Assembly: GCF_003725295.1 (NCBI RefSeq)
Contig: NZ_QICB01000003.1
Span: 211,927 to 275,926, forward strand
From: Slackia faecicanis
GTDB taxonomy: Bacteria > Actinomycetota > Coriobacteriia > Coriobacteriales > Eggerthellaceae
Reading direction: 5' to 3'
DNA length: 64,000 bases
Shown here: positions 15,388 to 22,840 of the stretch, one piece after another
Numbering within the stretch: the stretch's first letter is position 1
Layout of the letters: every line of letters begins with the position of its first letter
Made by a program: the position numbers and the translations under genes
The notes under the pieces: model-generated
Databases searched by the model: none
What the model saw: only the letters and a program-made list of their open reading frames with translations
What the model was told of the DNA's origin: nothing

Positions 15388-16453
15388 CTTCTGTCATTCC
15401 AATCGAATCCGAACCAAACGCCGACGCGTTTCCACGCGCATCTTCCTGCGGATACGCAAGCTGCATATCCTGCCATTGGGCGGCTTCCACGATGGACCAT
15501 CTCAGGCACCATCCGCCGAGCAAAATCAAAACCCCCACAAAAACACAGGCAAGAGAACCTTCGAACCGAAGCGAGGGGAATCGCGACGCAAAGACCTCGC
15601 ATGCAAAGGGAATCGCCAGCCCGCACACGACAAATCCCGCCCACCAGGCAGCACAGACGCTCCCATCCACGAACAGAGACGCACACAGCTGCCACCACGG
15701 CCCGTCTTTTCCCGCAAGAGCATCGACGATGAAAAGACCCGCGAAAAGCGTCTCGCACGCGATGGCGCCCAGGTCGATGAGAAGCAGCCTGCGCACGAAG
15801 GGCCGCACGAACGCCGATTCGCCGACCACGGTGGCAACCACAAGGATGACGGCGCATCCGCACGATGCCGACGAGAAGAGAAACAGCGCAAGTATCCACC
15901 AGGAATGCCACAACTCGATCGCGGGGCCGACGCTCACAAGCAGCGCGCCCGTGTAGACCATGACGAACAACGCCGCGACCATCGTGACCGTTTCAAGAAG
16001 ACGGATGGCTTTCCGAGGCCATGCCATACCGTCGAAAAACGCCGCGAAGCACAGCAGCGCACCCGACGCGAGTAAGACGGCCAACGAGAAAACCCCGAAC
16101 GTGATAAACGATGCCGAGGGAGTGAAGAACAGCAAGGCCAAGCGGTCGATGCGCCCCAGGTCGAACACGAGGCAGGCCACGCCGAAAGCGACAAGGCCCT
16201 CCCCCGCAAGGAGGGAAAACGCCTTAACGCGGCGCAGCGAATCGCGCGCATTCGCAGCACTCGGCAAGCCTGCGTGACCCGCAAGAACATGGCCTTTCGC
16301 AAACACGTCAAGAAGCGACACGAGGGAAAGCACCCCCGCGCCCGCGCCGCCGAAGAAAAGATATGCCACCACAAGATCGCTGAACAAAGAAACCCCGCAA
16401 ACAGGAGCCGGACGCACTTCAACCCGGCCATCGACAGAGGCAGCATAGTACAC
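15365..16453 (-). CDS. Orphan NrfD-family membrane protein
   Basis: The 362-residue protein has about nine to ten hydrophobic helices and NrfD-like segments (FSDLVVAYLFFGGAGAGVLSL, ACLVFDLGRIDRLALLFFTPSASFITFGVFSLAV). No FeS or molybdopterin gene accompanies it directly; upstream is repeat copy B, downstream the overlapping GntR gene. NrfD proteins normally anchor an FeS subunit and react with quinol, so it may serve the complex encoded 2.5 kb further on or act in signalling with the regulator it overlaps. The start is a GTG at 16453 with a poor ribosome site; a slightly later start is possible. Confidence 0.75.
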   Translation of the reverse strand: MYYAASVDGRVEVRPAPVCGVSLFSDLVVAYLFFGGAGAGVLSLVSLLDVFAKGHVLAGHAGLPSAANARDSLRRVKAFSLLAGEGLVAFGVACLVFDLGRIDRLALLFFTPSASFITFGVFSLAVLLASGALLCFAAFFDGMAWPRKAIRLLETVTMVAALFVMVYTGALLVSVGPAIELWHSWWILALFLFSSASCGCAVILVVATVVGESAFVRPFVRRLLLIDLGAIACETLFAGLFIVDALAGKDGPWWQLCASLFVDGSVCAAWWAGFVVCGLAIPFACEVFASRFPSLRFEGSLACVFVGVLILLGGWCLRWSIVEAAQWQDMQLAYPQEDARGNASAFGSDSIGMTEDGAFRSQ

Positions 16454-16478
16454 AAAGCCGATTCCGACAACGTACGAA

Positions 16479-16718
16479 GAGAGGGCCCGAAAACGAGCCC
16501 TCCCAAGAAAACCTCTGTCGAAACACCGCGCGCGATGCCGTGCGACCGACAGCGATCGTAATCCTCCTGCCGCAGTTGACTGGCAGCGGCTACGCAGTCA
16601 CGAGCACGCGACCGACCGCAACCTCTCGGCCACAACCACCCGGCCACGACCGCAAATCTCGGCCACGGCCTCCCGGCTACCGCCCAGCCACCGCCGCACG
16701 GCTTACCGAGCGGAAACG
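16479..16718 (-). repeat. Dispersed intergenic element, copy B
   Basis: This is the counterpart of 7381-7660 in the same orientation. It begins on the minus strand directly after the cysS stop codon (16719) and runs for about 240 bases to the hairpin GAGGGC/GCCCTC at 16481-16502. Besides the aligned 136 bases it shares the flank GCTTACCGAGCGGAAACG (16701-16718) with copy A (GCTTTACCGGGCGGAAACG). Degenerate GGCCAC-rich units fill the middle. No open frame in it looks coding. Confidence 0.75.
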
Positions 16719-18197
16719 CTACGCGCGCTTGATGCGAGCGCCCGCGTTGGTGTCTTCGACCATCAGTCCCAGCTCATTGAGGCGGTCGCGAATCGCATCG
16801 GCGCGACCCCAGTCTTTCGCGGCGCGAGCCTCGGCGCGCGCCGCAAGCAAGGCCTCGGCGGCAGCTTCGATGCCATCGCCCTCGAAGCCCACCAAGTCGG
16901 CGGCAAGGCCCACCAGCTCGTCCGGAAGATCGAGCGCTTCGCGAATGGGAACCTCGATGCCCAGAATGGCGAATGCGCCCATGATGGAAGCGGCACACAC
17001 CACGGCAGCCTCCTCGTCGACGGCGCCCGCCGCCTGCTCGAGGTAGGTATTGGCCTCGGTGACCAGGTTGAAGTAGGCGGCCAGGGCGCCCGCGGTGTTG
17101 AAGTCGTCGTTCATCTGCGCCTCGAACTCAGCCGACGCGGCCTCGGTGGCGGCGATGAGCTTCTGCGCCGCCTGCTCGTCTACAGCGGCGCCTTCCTCGA
17201 CGTGGTTCGCGGCCCAGCGCAGGTTCTCCACCGCCGTGGCAATGCGGGCCAGCGAATTCTCGGCGCCCTCGAGGCGCTCGTAGGAGAAGTCGAGCGGCGA
17301 GCGGTAATGCGTCTGCAGCATGAGCAGGCGCAGCGCCGGCGCGGAGTGCTCGTCGAGCACCTCTTTGAGCGTGTAGAAGTTGCCGAGCGACTTGCTCATC
17401 TTCTCGCCGTCGACGCGCAGCATGCCCGTGTGCATCCAGGTGTTGACGAAGGGAACGTGCCAGCAACACGTGGCCTGGGCACACTCGTTCTCATGATGCG
17501 GGAACGCCAGGTCGCCGCCGCCGCCGTGGATGTCGATCGGGGTGCCCAGGTAGCGATGCACCATGGCCGCGCACTCGGTGTGCCAGCCGGGGCGGCCGTC
17601 GCCCCACGGAGAAGGCCAGCTGGGCTCGCCGGGCTTGGCGCCCTTCCACAGCGCGAAATCGAGCGGGTCGCGCTTGTCTTCGTTTTCCTCGATGCGGGCG
17701 CCCACCATGAGGTCATCGATCTTGCGGCCCGAAACCTCGCCGTAGTTCTCATCGCTGCGCACCGCGAAATACACGTCGCCGTTATCGACGGCATAGGCGT
17801 GGCCCTGCTCGATCAGACTCTTGATCATGGCGATCATGGGGCCGATTTCCTTCGTGGCGCGCGGGCGGATGTCGGGATCCATGATATTGAAGCGACGCAT
17901 CTGCTCGATGAACGCGTCGGAGAACTCGGAGGCCACCTCTTCGGACGTGCGGCCCTGCTCGTTGGCGCGATTGATGATCTTGTCATCGACGTCGGTCAGG
18001 TTCTGGGCGAACGTGACCTCGTAGCCGCTCGCGATGAGCCAGCGGCGGATGACGTCGAACGAAAGGAAGGTGCGGGCGTTGCCGATGTGGATCTGGTCGT
18101 ACACGGTGGGGCCGCACACGTACATGCGGACCTTGCCCTCTTCGATCGGCACGAACTCGCGCTTCTCGCGCACCTGGCTGTTATAGATACGAATCAT
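16719..18197 (-). CDS. cysS: Cysteinyl-tRNA synthetase
   Basis: This 492-residue class I synthetase shows MYVCGPTVYDQIHIGNARTFL, with the zinc-ligand Cys and the HIGH-like HIGN. The later zinc ligands follow (GWHTECAAM, FPHHENECAQ), then KMSKSLGN and the C-terminal helical domain. It charges tRNA-Cys in the cytoplasm. The ATG at 18197 has GGGAGGAA just upstream, so the longer frame was trimmed by ten codons. It lies downstream of ispD-ispF on the same strand. Its stop abuts repeat copy B. Confidence 0.97.
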   Translation of the reverse strand: MIRIYNSQVREKREFVPIEEGKVRMYVCGPTVYDQIHIGNARTFLSFDVIRRWLIASGYEVTFAQNLTDVDDKIINRANEQGRTSEEVASEFSDAFIEQMRRFNIMDPDIRPRATKEIGPMIAMIKSLIEQGHAYAVDNGDVYFAVRSDENYGEVSGRKIDDLMVGARIEENEDKRDPLDFALWKGAKPGEPSWPSPWGDGRPGWHTECAAMVHRYLGTPIDIHGGGGDLAFPHHENECAQATCCWHVPFVNTWMHTGMLRVDGEKMSKSLGNFYTLKEVLDEHSAPALRLLMLQTHYRSPLDFSYERLEGAENSLARIATAVENLRWAANHVEEGAAVDEQAAQKLIAATEAASAEFEAQMNDDFNTAGALAAYFNLVTEANTYLEQAAGAVDEEAAVVCAASIMGAFAILGIEVPIREALDLPDELVGLAADLVGFEGDGIEAAAEALLAARAEARAAKDWGRADAIRDRLNELGLMVEDTNAGARIKRA

Positions 18198-18290
18198 GAT
18201 TCCTCCCGGAAATAACGTGACGAGCATGCATCATGCTTACATAGACAAGGTCGAGATGCGCCTTGACGCAGCGCCCGAAAGCTTACAACA

Positions 18291-18393
18291 GATCGGGCGC
18301 GTATCCCACGCGCAGTTCCGCACGAGCCGAAAGCCGCTTGATGCGGCTTTCGGGCGCGTCAGGACTGCTTGAACATGGAATATGCGCCCGATC
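18291..18393 (-). promoter_or_regulatory. Nested inverted repeats in the ispF-cysS gap
   Basis: Outer arms (18291-18303 and 18381-18393) are complementary at 12 of 13 positions (GATCGGGCGC core). They enclose a strong hairpin CCGAAAGCCGC-TTGAT-GCGGCTTTCGG at 18327-18353. The structure lies between the ispF stop and the cysS start. No T-box motif (TGGNACC) was found. It could be a terminator/attenuator or a leader structure for cysS. Confidence 0.5.
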
Positions 18394-18404
18394 ATCCGGA
18401 AAAG

Positions 18405-18896
18405 CTAACATCGCTGCAGCAAAGCGACGGCCTGAGCCGAAACGCCTTCTTCGCGGCCTTCGAACCCGAGACGCTCGGTCGTGGTGGCCTTCACGCCCAC
18501 CGCGTCGACCGAAACGCCCATGGCGCGGGCCAGATTCTCGCGCATCGCATCGCGATGCGGGGAAAGCTTGGGAGCCTGCGCAGCCACCACGCTGTCCACG
18601 TCGACGATTTCGAAACCGAGCGAACGCACATGCTCGGCCACCTTCGACAGCAGCACGAGCGAATCGGCGCCCGCATAGGCGGGGTCGGTGTCGGGGAACA
18701 GCTTGCCGATGTCGCCCGCGCGCGCCGCGCCGAGCAGCGCGTCGGAGATGGCGTGCGCCAGCACATCGGCATCGGAGTGGCCCAGAAGCCCCTGATGATG
18801 AGGGATTTCCACGCCGCCCAGAATGAACTTGCGGTCGGGCGCGAACGCGTGGACGTCGAAGCCCAGGCCGATGCGCATAGGAGAAACGTTGGTCAC
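18405..18896 (-). CDS. ispF: 2-C-methyl-D-erythritol 2,4-cyclodiphosphate synthase
   Basis: The 163-residue protein has the family's metal-binding GFDVHAF near the start and [33 protein letters not shown]. The C-terminal [16 protein letters not shown] segment is also typical. IspF forms the cyclic diphosphate in the non-mevalonate isoprenoid pathway and feeds the prenyl synthase at 28-29 kb. The start is a GTG at 18896 with AGAGGA upstream. ispD precedes it by 25 bases. Confidence 0.96.
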   Translation of the reverse strand: MTNVSPMRIGLGFDVHAFAPDRKFILGGVEIPHHQGLLGHSDADVLAHAISDALLGAARAGDIGKLFPDTDPAYAGADSLVLLSKVAEHVRSLGFEIVDVDSVVAAQAPKLSPHRDAMRENLARAMGVSVDAVGVKATTTERLGFEGREEGVSAQAVALLQRC

Positions 18897-18921
18897 GATG
18901 GTCCTCTCTTCGAAGAGCGGG

Positions 18922-19779
18922 CTATTTGTCGGCGGCGAGGCCGGCCGAATCGACCGCGGCCGAAAGCATCATGTAGTCTTCGGGAACGGTGAGCTTGATG
19001 TTGTCGCGCTTGCCCTCCACCACGAGGACCTTGCCGCCCAGGCGCTCGATCAGCGACGAGTCGTCGGTGCCCACGAAGCCGTCGCGCAGCGCGGAGGCAT
19101 GGGCGCGGCGGTACACGCCGCTGCGGAACACCTGCGGCGTCTGCGCGTTCCAGAACACGCGGCGGTCGGGCGTGCCCACGATGCAGCCGCCTTCGACCAC
19201 CTTCAGCGTGTCCACCGCCGGCGTGGCCACAATGGCGCCGTCGGCGTCGACCATGCCCTTGAGCGTGTTGATTGTATGCGCGATCAGATCGGGAGACACG
19301 AGCGGACGGGCGCCGTCGTGCAAGATCACGTACTCGTATTCTTCGGGCACGAACTCCAGGCCCGAAAACGCGCTTTCCTGGCGCGAGCCGCCGGAGGGCG
19401 CCAGCACGAGCGGCGTGACGAACGAGAACGGGTCGATCGCGCGCTCTTTATATTCTTCGGCGCGATCCGAAGGGCACACCACCACGATCAGCCCGATATC
19501 TTCCACGGCGTCGAACGCCGCGATCGACCAGGCCAGAATGGGACGGCCCGCGATTTCGACGAGCTGCTTGCCGCCTTCGTGGCCGAAGCGCTCGCCCGAA
19601 CCGCCCGCCAAGATGATGGCGGCCGTCTTGGGGCTTTTGCCCACCGTGCCCTTATAGCGCGAGGCGGAGGCCTCGGACGCATCGCCGCCGAGCGTCATGG
19701 CCGACGCGATATCGACCAGAACGGAAGGCAGAAAGACCGGGTCTTCGGGATATGCCTTGCTATCGTTGAAATCGCCCAT
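18922..19779 (-). CDS. ispD: 2-C-methyl-D-erythritol 4-phosphate cytidylyltransferase
   Basis: From about residue 52 the protein is a normal Isp[15 protein letters not shown] for CTP binding, then [41 protein letters not shown] and a C-terminal IKLTVPEDY. It couples CTP to MEP in isoprenoid synthesis. The first 50 residues have no counterpart in typical IspD (about 230 residues). The ATG at 19779 has a good GAAGGGG site and no better internal start was seen, so the extension is probably real. It overlaps nothing and is followed by ispF. Confidence 0.94.
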   Translation of the reverse strand: MGDFNDSKAYPEDPVFLPSVLVDIASAMTLGGDASEASASRYKGTVGKSPKTAAIILAGGSGERFGHEGGKQLVEIAGRPILAWSIAAFDAVEDIGLIVVVCPSDRAEEYKERAIDPFSFVTPLVLAPSGGSRQESAFSGLEFVPEEYEYVILHDGARPLVSPDLIAHTINTLKGMVDADGAIVATPAVDTLKVVEGGCIVGTPDRRVFWNAQTPQVFRSGVYRRAHASALRDGFVGTDDSSLIERLGGKVLVVEGKRDNIKLTVPEDYMMLSAAVDSAGLAADK

Positions 19780-19794
19780 GATTCCCCTTCCGTG

Positions 19795-19831
19795 AAAACA
19801 CGCGGGGCGTCCGGCAGACAGACGCCCCGCG
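19795..19831 (-). terminator. Terminator after clpC
   Basis: CGCGGGGCGTC (19801-19811) pairs with GACGCCCCGCG (19821-19831) and is followed on the minus strand by TGTTTTC. It lies 33 bases beyond the clpC stop. Confidence 0.75.
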
Positions 19832-19863
19832 CACGGGCCCGAAGCCCGTATTGCTATGGTTGA

Positions 19864-22437
19864 CTAGTCGGCTGCTCCGCCGCTCGACACGCCGCCGGAA
19901 CCGCCGGCGCCGGCATGTCCCAGATCGAACTGCGGAAGCAGCGATTCTGCTTCTCGTGCAATACTATCACGCTTTCGCGGCGCGGGAATCTCTCCCTCGC
20001 CGGGCGTGAACACGAGCTCGCCGTCCGCCAGGTCCACGTCGATGACCGAACCCGCGTGCCACTTGCCTTCCAGAATCTGCTCGGCGATCGGATCTTCGAG
20101 CAGGCGCTGGATCGCGCGGCGCAGCGGACGGGCGCCCATCGAGGTATCGGTGCCCTCGTCGGCCACGTGCTCGCGCGCGGCGGGCGTCAGGTTGATGGTC
20201 ATGTCCATGGCGATCAAGCGGTCGCGCAGGTCGGCCACCATAAGCTCGACGATGCGGCCGATCTGCTCGCGCGTCAGGCTCTTGAACACGATGATTTCAT
20301 CCAGGCGGTTCAAGAACTCGGGGCGGAAGAGCTTCTTCATCTCGCTCATCACGCGACTCTTGATTTCCTTGTCGGACAGGCCGGCCTGGGAATCGGGCGT
20401 GAATCCGAGCGGCGCGCTCTGGGCGATTTCACGGGCGCCCACGTTGGACGTCATGATGATCACCGTGTTGCGGAAGTCCACCGAGCGGCCCTGGGCGTCG
20501 GTCAAGCGGCCCTCTTCGAGAATCTGCAGCAAGATGTTGAACACATCGGGATGCGCCTTCTCGATTTCGTCGAACAGCACCACCGAATACGGACGCTGGC
20601 GAACCGCTTTGGTAAGCTGGCCGCCCTCGTCGAAGCCCACGTATCCCGGAGGCGAACCCACCAGGCGGCTGACGCTGTGCTTCTCCATGTATTCGGACAT
20701 GTCGAAGGTGATGAGGGCCTCTTCGGAGCTGAACAGGAACTCGGCGAGCGCCTTGGAAAGCTCGGTCTTGCCCACGCCCGAGGGGCCGAGGAAGATGAAC
20801 GAGCCCGCGGGACGTTTCGGGTCTTTCAGGCCGCTGCGGGAACGGCGAATCGCCTTCGACAGCGCCGTGACGGCTTCCTCCTGGCCGATGATGCGCTCGT
20901 GCAAAACGCCTTCCATGCGCAGAAGCTTGTCGGTCTCGGCCTCGGTGAGGTTGCTCACCGGCACGCCCGTGGACATGCTTACCACGTCGGCGATTTCGGC
21001 CTCGGTGACTTCGGAGAGCTTGCGGTCGGCCTGCTCGGCGAACTTCTTCTCGGCCTCTTCGCGGCGGGCGACGATGTCTTTCTCCTGGTCGCGCAGAGCG
21101 GCGGCGCGCTCGAAGTCCTGGCCGGAGATGGCCTCTTCCTTCTTGGTGCGCACGGAGCGCAGCTCGTCGTCGATATCGCGGATCTCGTCGGGCAGCACGC
21201 GGTTGCGGATGCGCATGCGGGCGCCGGCCTCGTCGAGCACGTCGATGGCCTTATCGGGCAGGAAACGGTCCTGGATATAGCGATTCGACAGCGTGACCGC
21301 GGCATGCAGCGCCTCGTCGGAGAAGCGCACGTGATGGTGCGCCTCGTAGCGGTCGCGCAGGCCGTCCAGGATGCGCATCGACTGCTCTTCGTTGGGCTCG
21401 TTCACCATGATGGTCTGGAAGCGTCGCGCAAGCGCGGAGTCTTTCTCGAGGTGCTTGCGGTACTCCTCCACCGTGGTGGCGCCGATCACCTGGATTTCGC
21501 CGCGCGACAGGGGCGGCTTCAGAATGGCGGCCGCGTCGATCGAGCCTTCGGCGGAACCCGCGCCGATGATGGTATGCATCTCGTCGATGAACAGGATGAC
21601 GTCGCCTTCCTTGACGACCTCCTTGATCACCTTCTTCAGGCGCTCTTCGAATTCGCCGCGGTACTTCGAGCCCGCCACCAGGGCGGACACGTCGAGCGTC
21701 ACCAGGCGCTTGCCGCGGATGATGTCGGGAACCTGGTCGGCCACGATCAGCTGCGCCAGGCCCTCGGCGACGGCGGTCTTACCGACGCCCGGCTCGCCGA
21801 TCAGCAGCGGATTGTTCTTCTGGCGGCGCGAAAGCACCTGCATGACGCGCTCGATTTCGGCAGCGCGGCCGATCACGGGATCGAGCTTGCCGTCGCGCGC
21901 CTTGGCGGTGAGGTCGGTGCCGAATTCCTCGAGCATGCCGGTATCGGACTGCTGCTGCTCGCCGCCGAAGAACGGCAGGCCGGCGGCGACCGGCGTGGGC
22001 TGGCCCACGAGGTCGTTCAGGGCGCCGCGCACCTTGTCGGCGGACACGCCCATCTTCTTCAGCGCGTCGATCGCGCCGCCCTCCTCTTCGCGGATGATGC
22101 CGAGCAGCAGATGCTCGGTGGAAATATAGCTCTGCCCCATCTGCATGGCCTCGCGCAGCGAGGTTTCCAGGATGCGCTTGACTCGCGGGCTGAAGGACAG
22201 ATGCGCCGCAGGCTGCTCCGTCTTCGTGGCCTCGCTCATCGCGCGCACGGCTTCATGCGCGCCTTCGTAGGTCACGCCGACATGCTCGAGCGCCTGGGCG
22301 GCCATGCCCTCGGGCTCTTTCGCAAGGCCGAGCAGCAGATGCTCGCTGCCCACGTGGGGCTGGCTCAATGCGCGCGCCTCCTCCTGGGCAAGCACGAGCA
22401 CGTGGCGCGCCTTGTCGGTGAATTTTTCGAATGCCAT
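19864..22437 (-). CDS. clpC: ATP-dependent Clp protease ATP-binding subunit ClpC
   Basis: The 857-residue protein has all ClpC modules. The N domain repeats are at about 1-145, and the first AAA+ module has Walker [14 protein letters not shown]. The middle coiled coil contains a UVR motif ([19 protein letters not shown]), and the second AAA+ module has [14 protein letters not shown]. It ends in an acidic and then Gly/Ser-rich tail. ClpC unfolds substrates for ClpP. A CIRCE operator overlaps its predicted promoter, so HrcA repression is expected rather than CtsR; no ctsR-mcsAB genes accompany it. Confidence 0.97.
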   Translation of the reverse strand: MAFEKFTDKARHVLVLAQEEARALSQPHVGSEHLLLGLAKEPEGMAAQALEHVGVTYEGAHEAVRAMSEATKTEQPAAHLSFSPRVKRILETSLREAMQMGQSYISTEHLLLGIIREEEGGAIDALKKMGVSADKVRGALNDLVGQPTPVAAGLPFFGGEQQQSDTGMLEEFGTDLTAKARDGKLDPVIGRAAEIERVMQVLSRRQKNNPLLIGEPGVGKTAVAEGLAQLIVADQVPDIIRGKRLVTLDVSALVAGSKYRGEFEERLKKVIKEVVKEGDVILFIDEMHTIIGAGSAEGSIDAAAILKPPLSRGEIQVIGATTVEEYRKHLEKDSALARRFQTIMVNEPNEEQSMRILDGLRDRYEAHHHVRFSDEALHAAVTLSNRYIQDRFLPDKAIDVLDEAGARMRIRNRVLPDEIRDIDDELRSVRTKKEEAISGQDFERAAALRDQEKDIVARREEAEKKFAEQADRKLSEVTEAEIADVVSMSTGVPVSNLTEAETDKLLRMEGVLHERIIGQEEAVTALSKAIRRSRSGLKDPKRPAGSFIFLGPSGVGKTELSKALAEFLFSSEEALITFDMSEYMEKHSVSRLVGSPPGYVGFDEGGQLTKAVRQRPYSVVLFDEIEKAHPDVFNILLQILEEGRLTDAQGRSVDFRNTVIIMTSNVGAREIAQSAPLGFTPDSQAGLSDKEIKSRVMSEMKKLFRPEFLNRLDEIIVFKSLTREQIGRIVELMVADLRDRLIAMDMTINLTPAAREHVADEGTDTSMGARPLRRAIQRLLEDPIAEQILEGKWHAGSVIDVDLADGELVFTPGEGEIPAPRKRDSIAREAESLLPQFDLGHAGAGGSGGVSSGGAAD

Positions 22438-22542
22438 AAAAGGTCCCGTTTCTCAAAGGTGACGACGCCCCGCGGCCCGAACGATCGGCCCCGCGCGGAC
22501 GCGCCGGTCTTACAAACAGTACTCCAACGTATTTTGCGAACA

Positions 22543-22572
22543 ATCCTAGCACTCATGAAAAACGAGTGCCAA
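22543..22572 (-). promoter_or_regulatory. CIRCE operator overlapping the clpC promoter
   Basis: On the minus strand TTGGCACTC (22572-22564) is followed by nine bases and GAGTGCTAG (22554-22546), matching the CIRCE consensus TTAGCACTC-N9-GAGTGCTAA at 16 of 18 positions. A sigma-70-like promoter coincides with it: TTGGCA (22572-22567), 18 bases, TAGGAT (22548-22543). HrcA bound here would block the promoter. It lies about 110 bases before the clpC start. Confidence 0.88.
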
Positions 22573-22638
22573 GGTGCAAGGCCCCCGGTGCCGTTTCGTT
22601 ACATCGCATCCACACGCTTCACGCACGGCGCCTATACG

Positions 22639-22670
22639 AAAAAGGCCCGACTCAAAGAGTCGGACCCTTC
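22639..22670 (-). terminator. Terminator downstream of lysS
   Basis: An inverted repeat with a CCGACTC-AAA-GAGTCGG core extends through AAGG/CCTT and ends, on the minus strand, in CCTTTTTC. It lies about 170 bases after the lysS stop. Confidence 0.75.
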
Positions 22671-22714
22671 GAAAACAGCTCGATGCGCCGCCTGCCTCCA
22701 CCCTGGTCGCCGCA

Positions 22715-22840
22715 GCGCAGGCAAGTGCGAATCCGACGGAGCGAATCGTCGCGAACGAGGAGCGCCGCGTACTTCGCTACGCAAGCGACGAGTGAACGGC
22801 GAGGCGCCCGTCCGATTCGTCCGCAGCCGGCCGACGCAAC
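22715..22840. other. Structured untranslated region after lysS
   Basis: Nested complementary segments are visible: GAATCCGACGG with CCGTCCGATTC (outer, one mismatch), TCGTCGC with GCGACGA, and the small hairpin GCGTA-CTTCGC-TACGC in the centre. No convincing coding frame exists in the 22438-22840 gap apart from the clpC operator and the lysS terminator. It may be a 3' UTR structure or a small RNA. Confidence 0.4.

Noticed and set aside
18198..18404. Possible T-box leader for cysS
   Set aside because: The stems are present but the T-box sequence, specifier loop and antiterminator could not be found.
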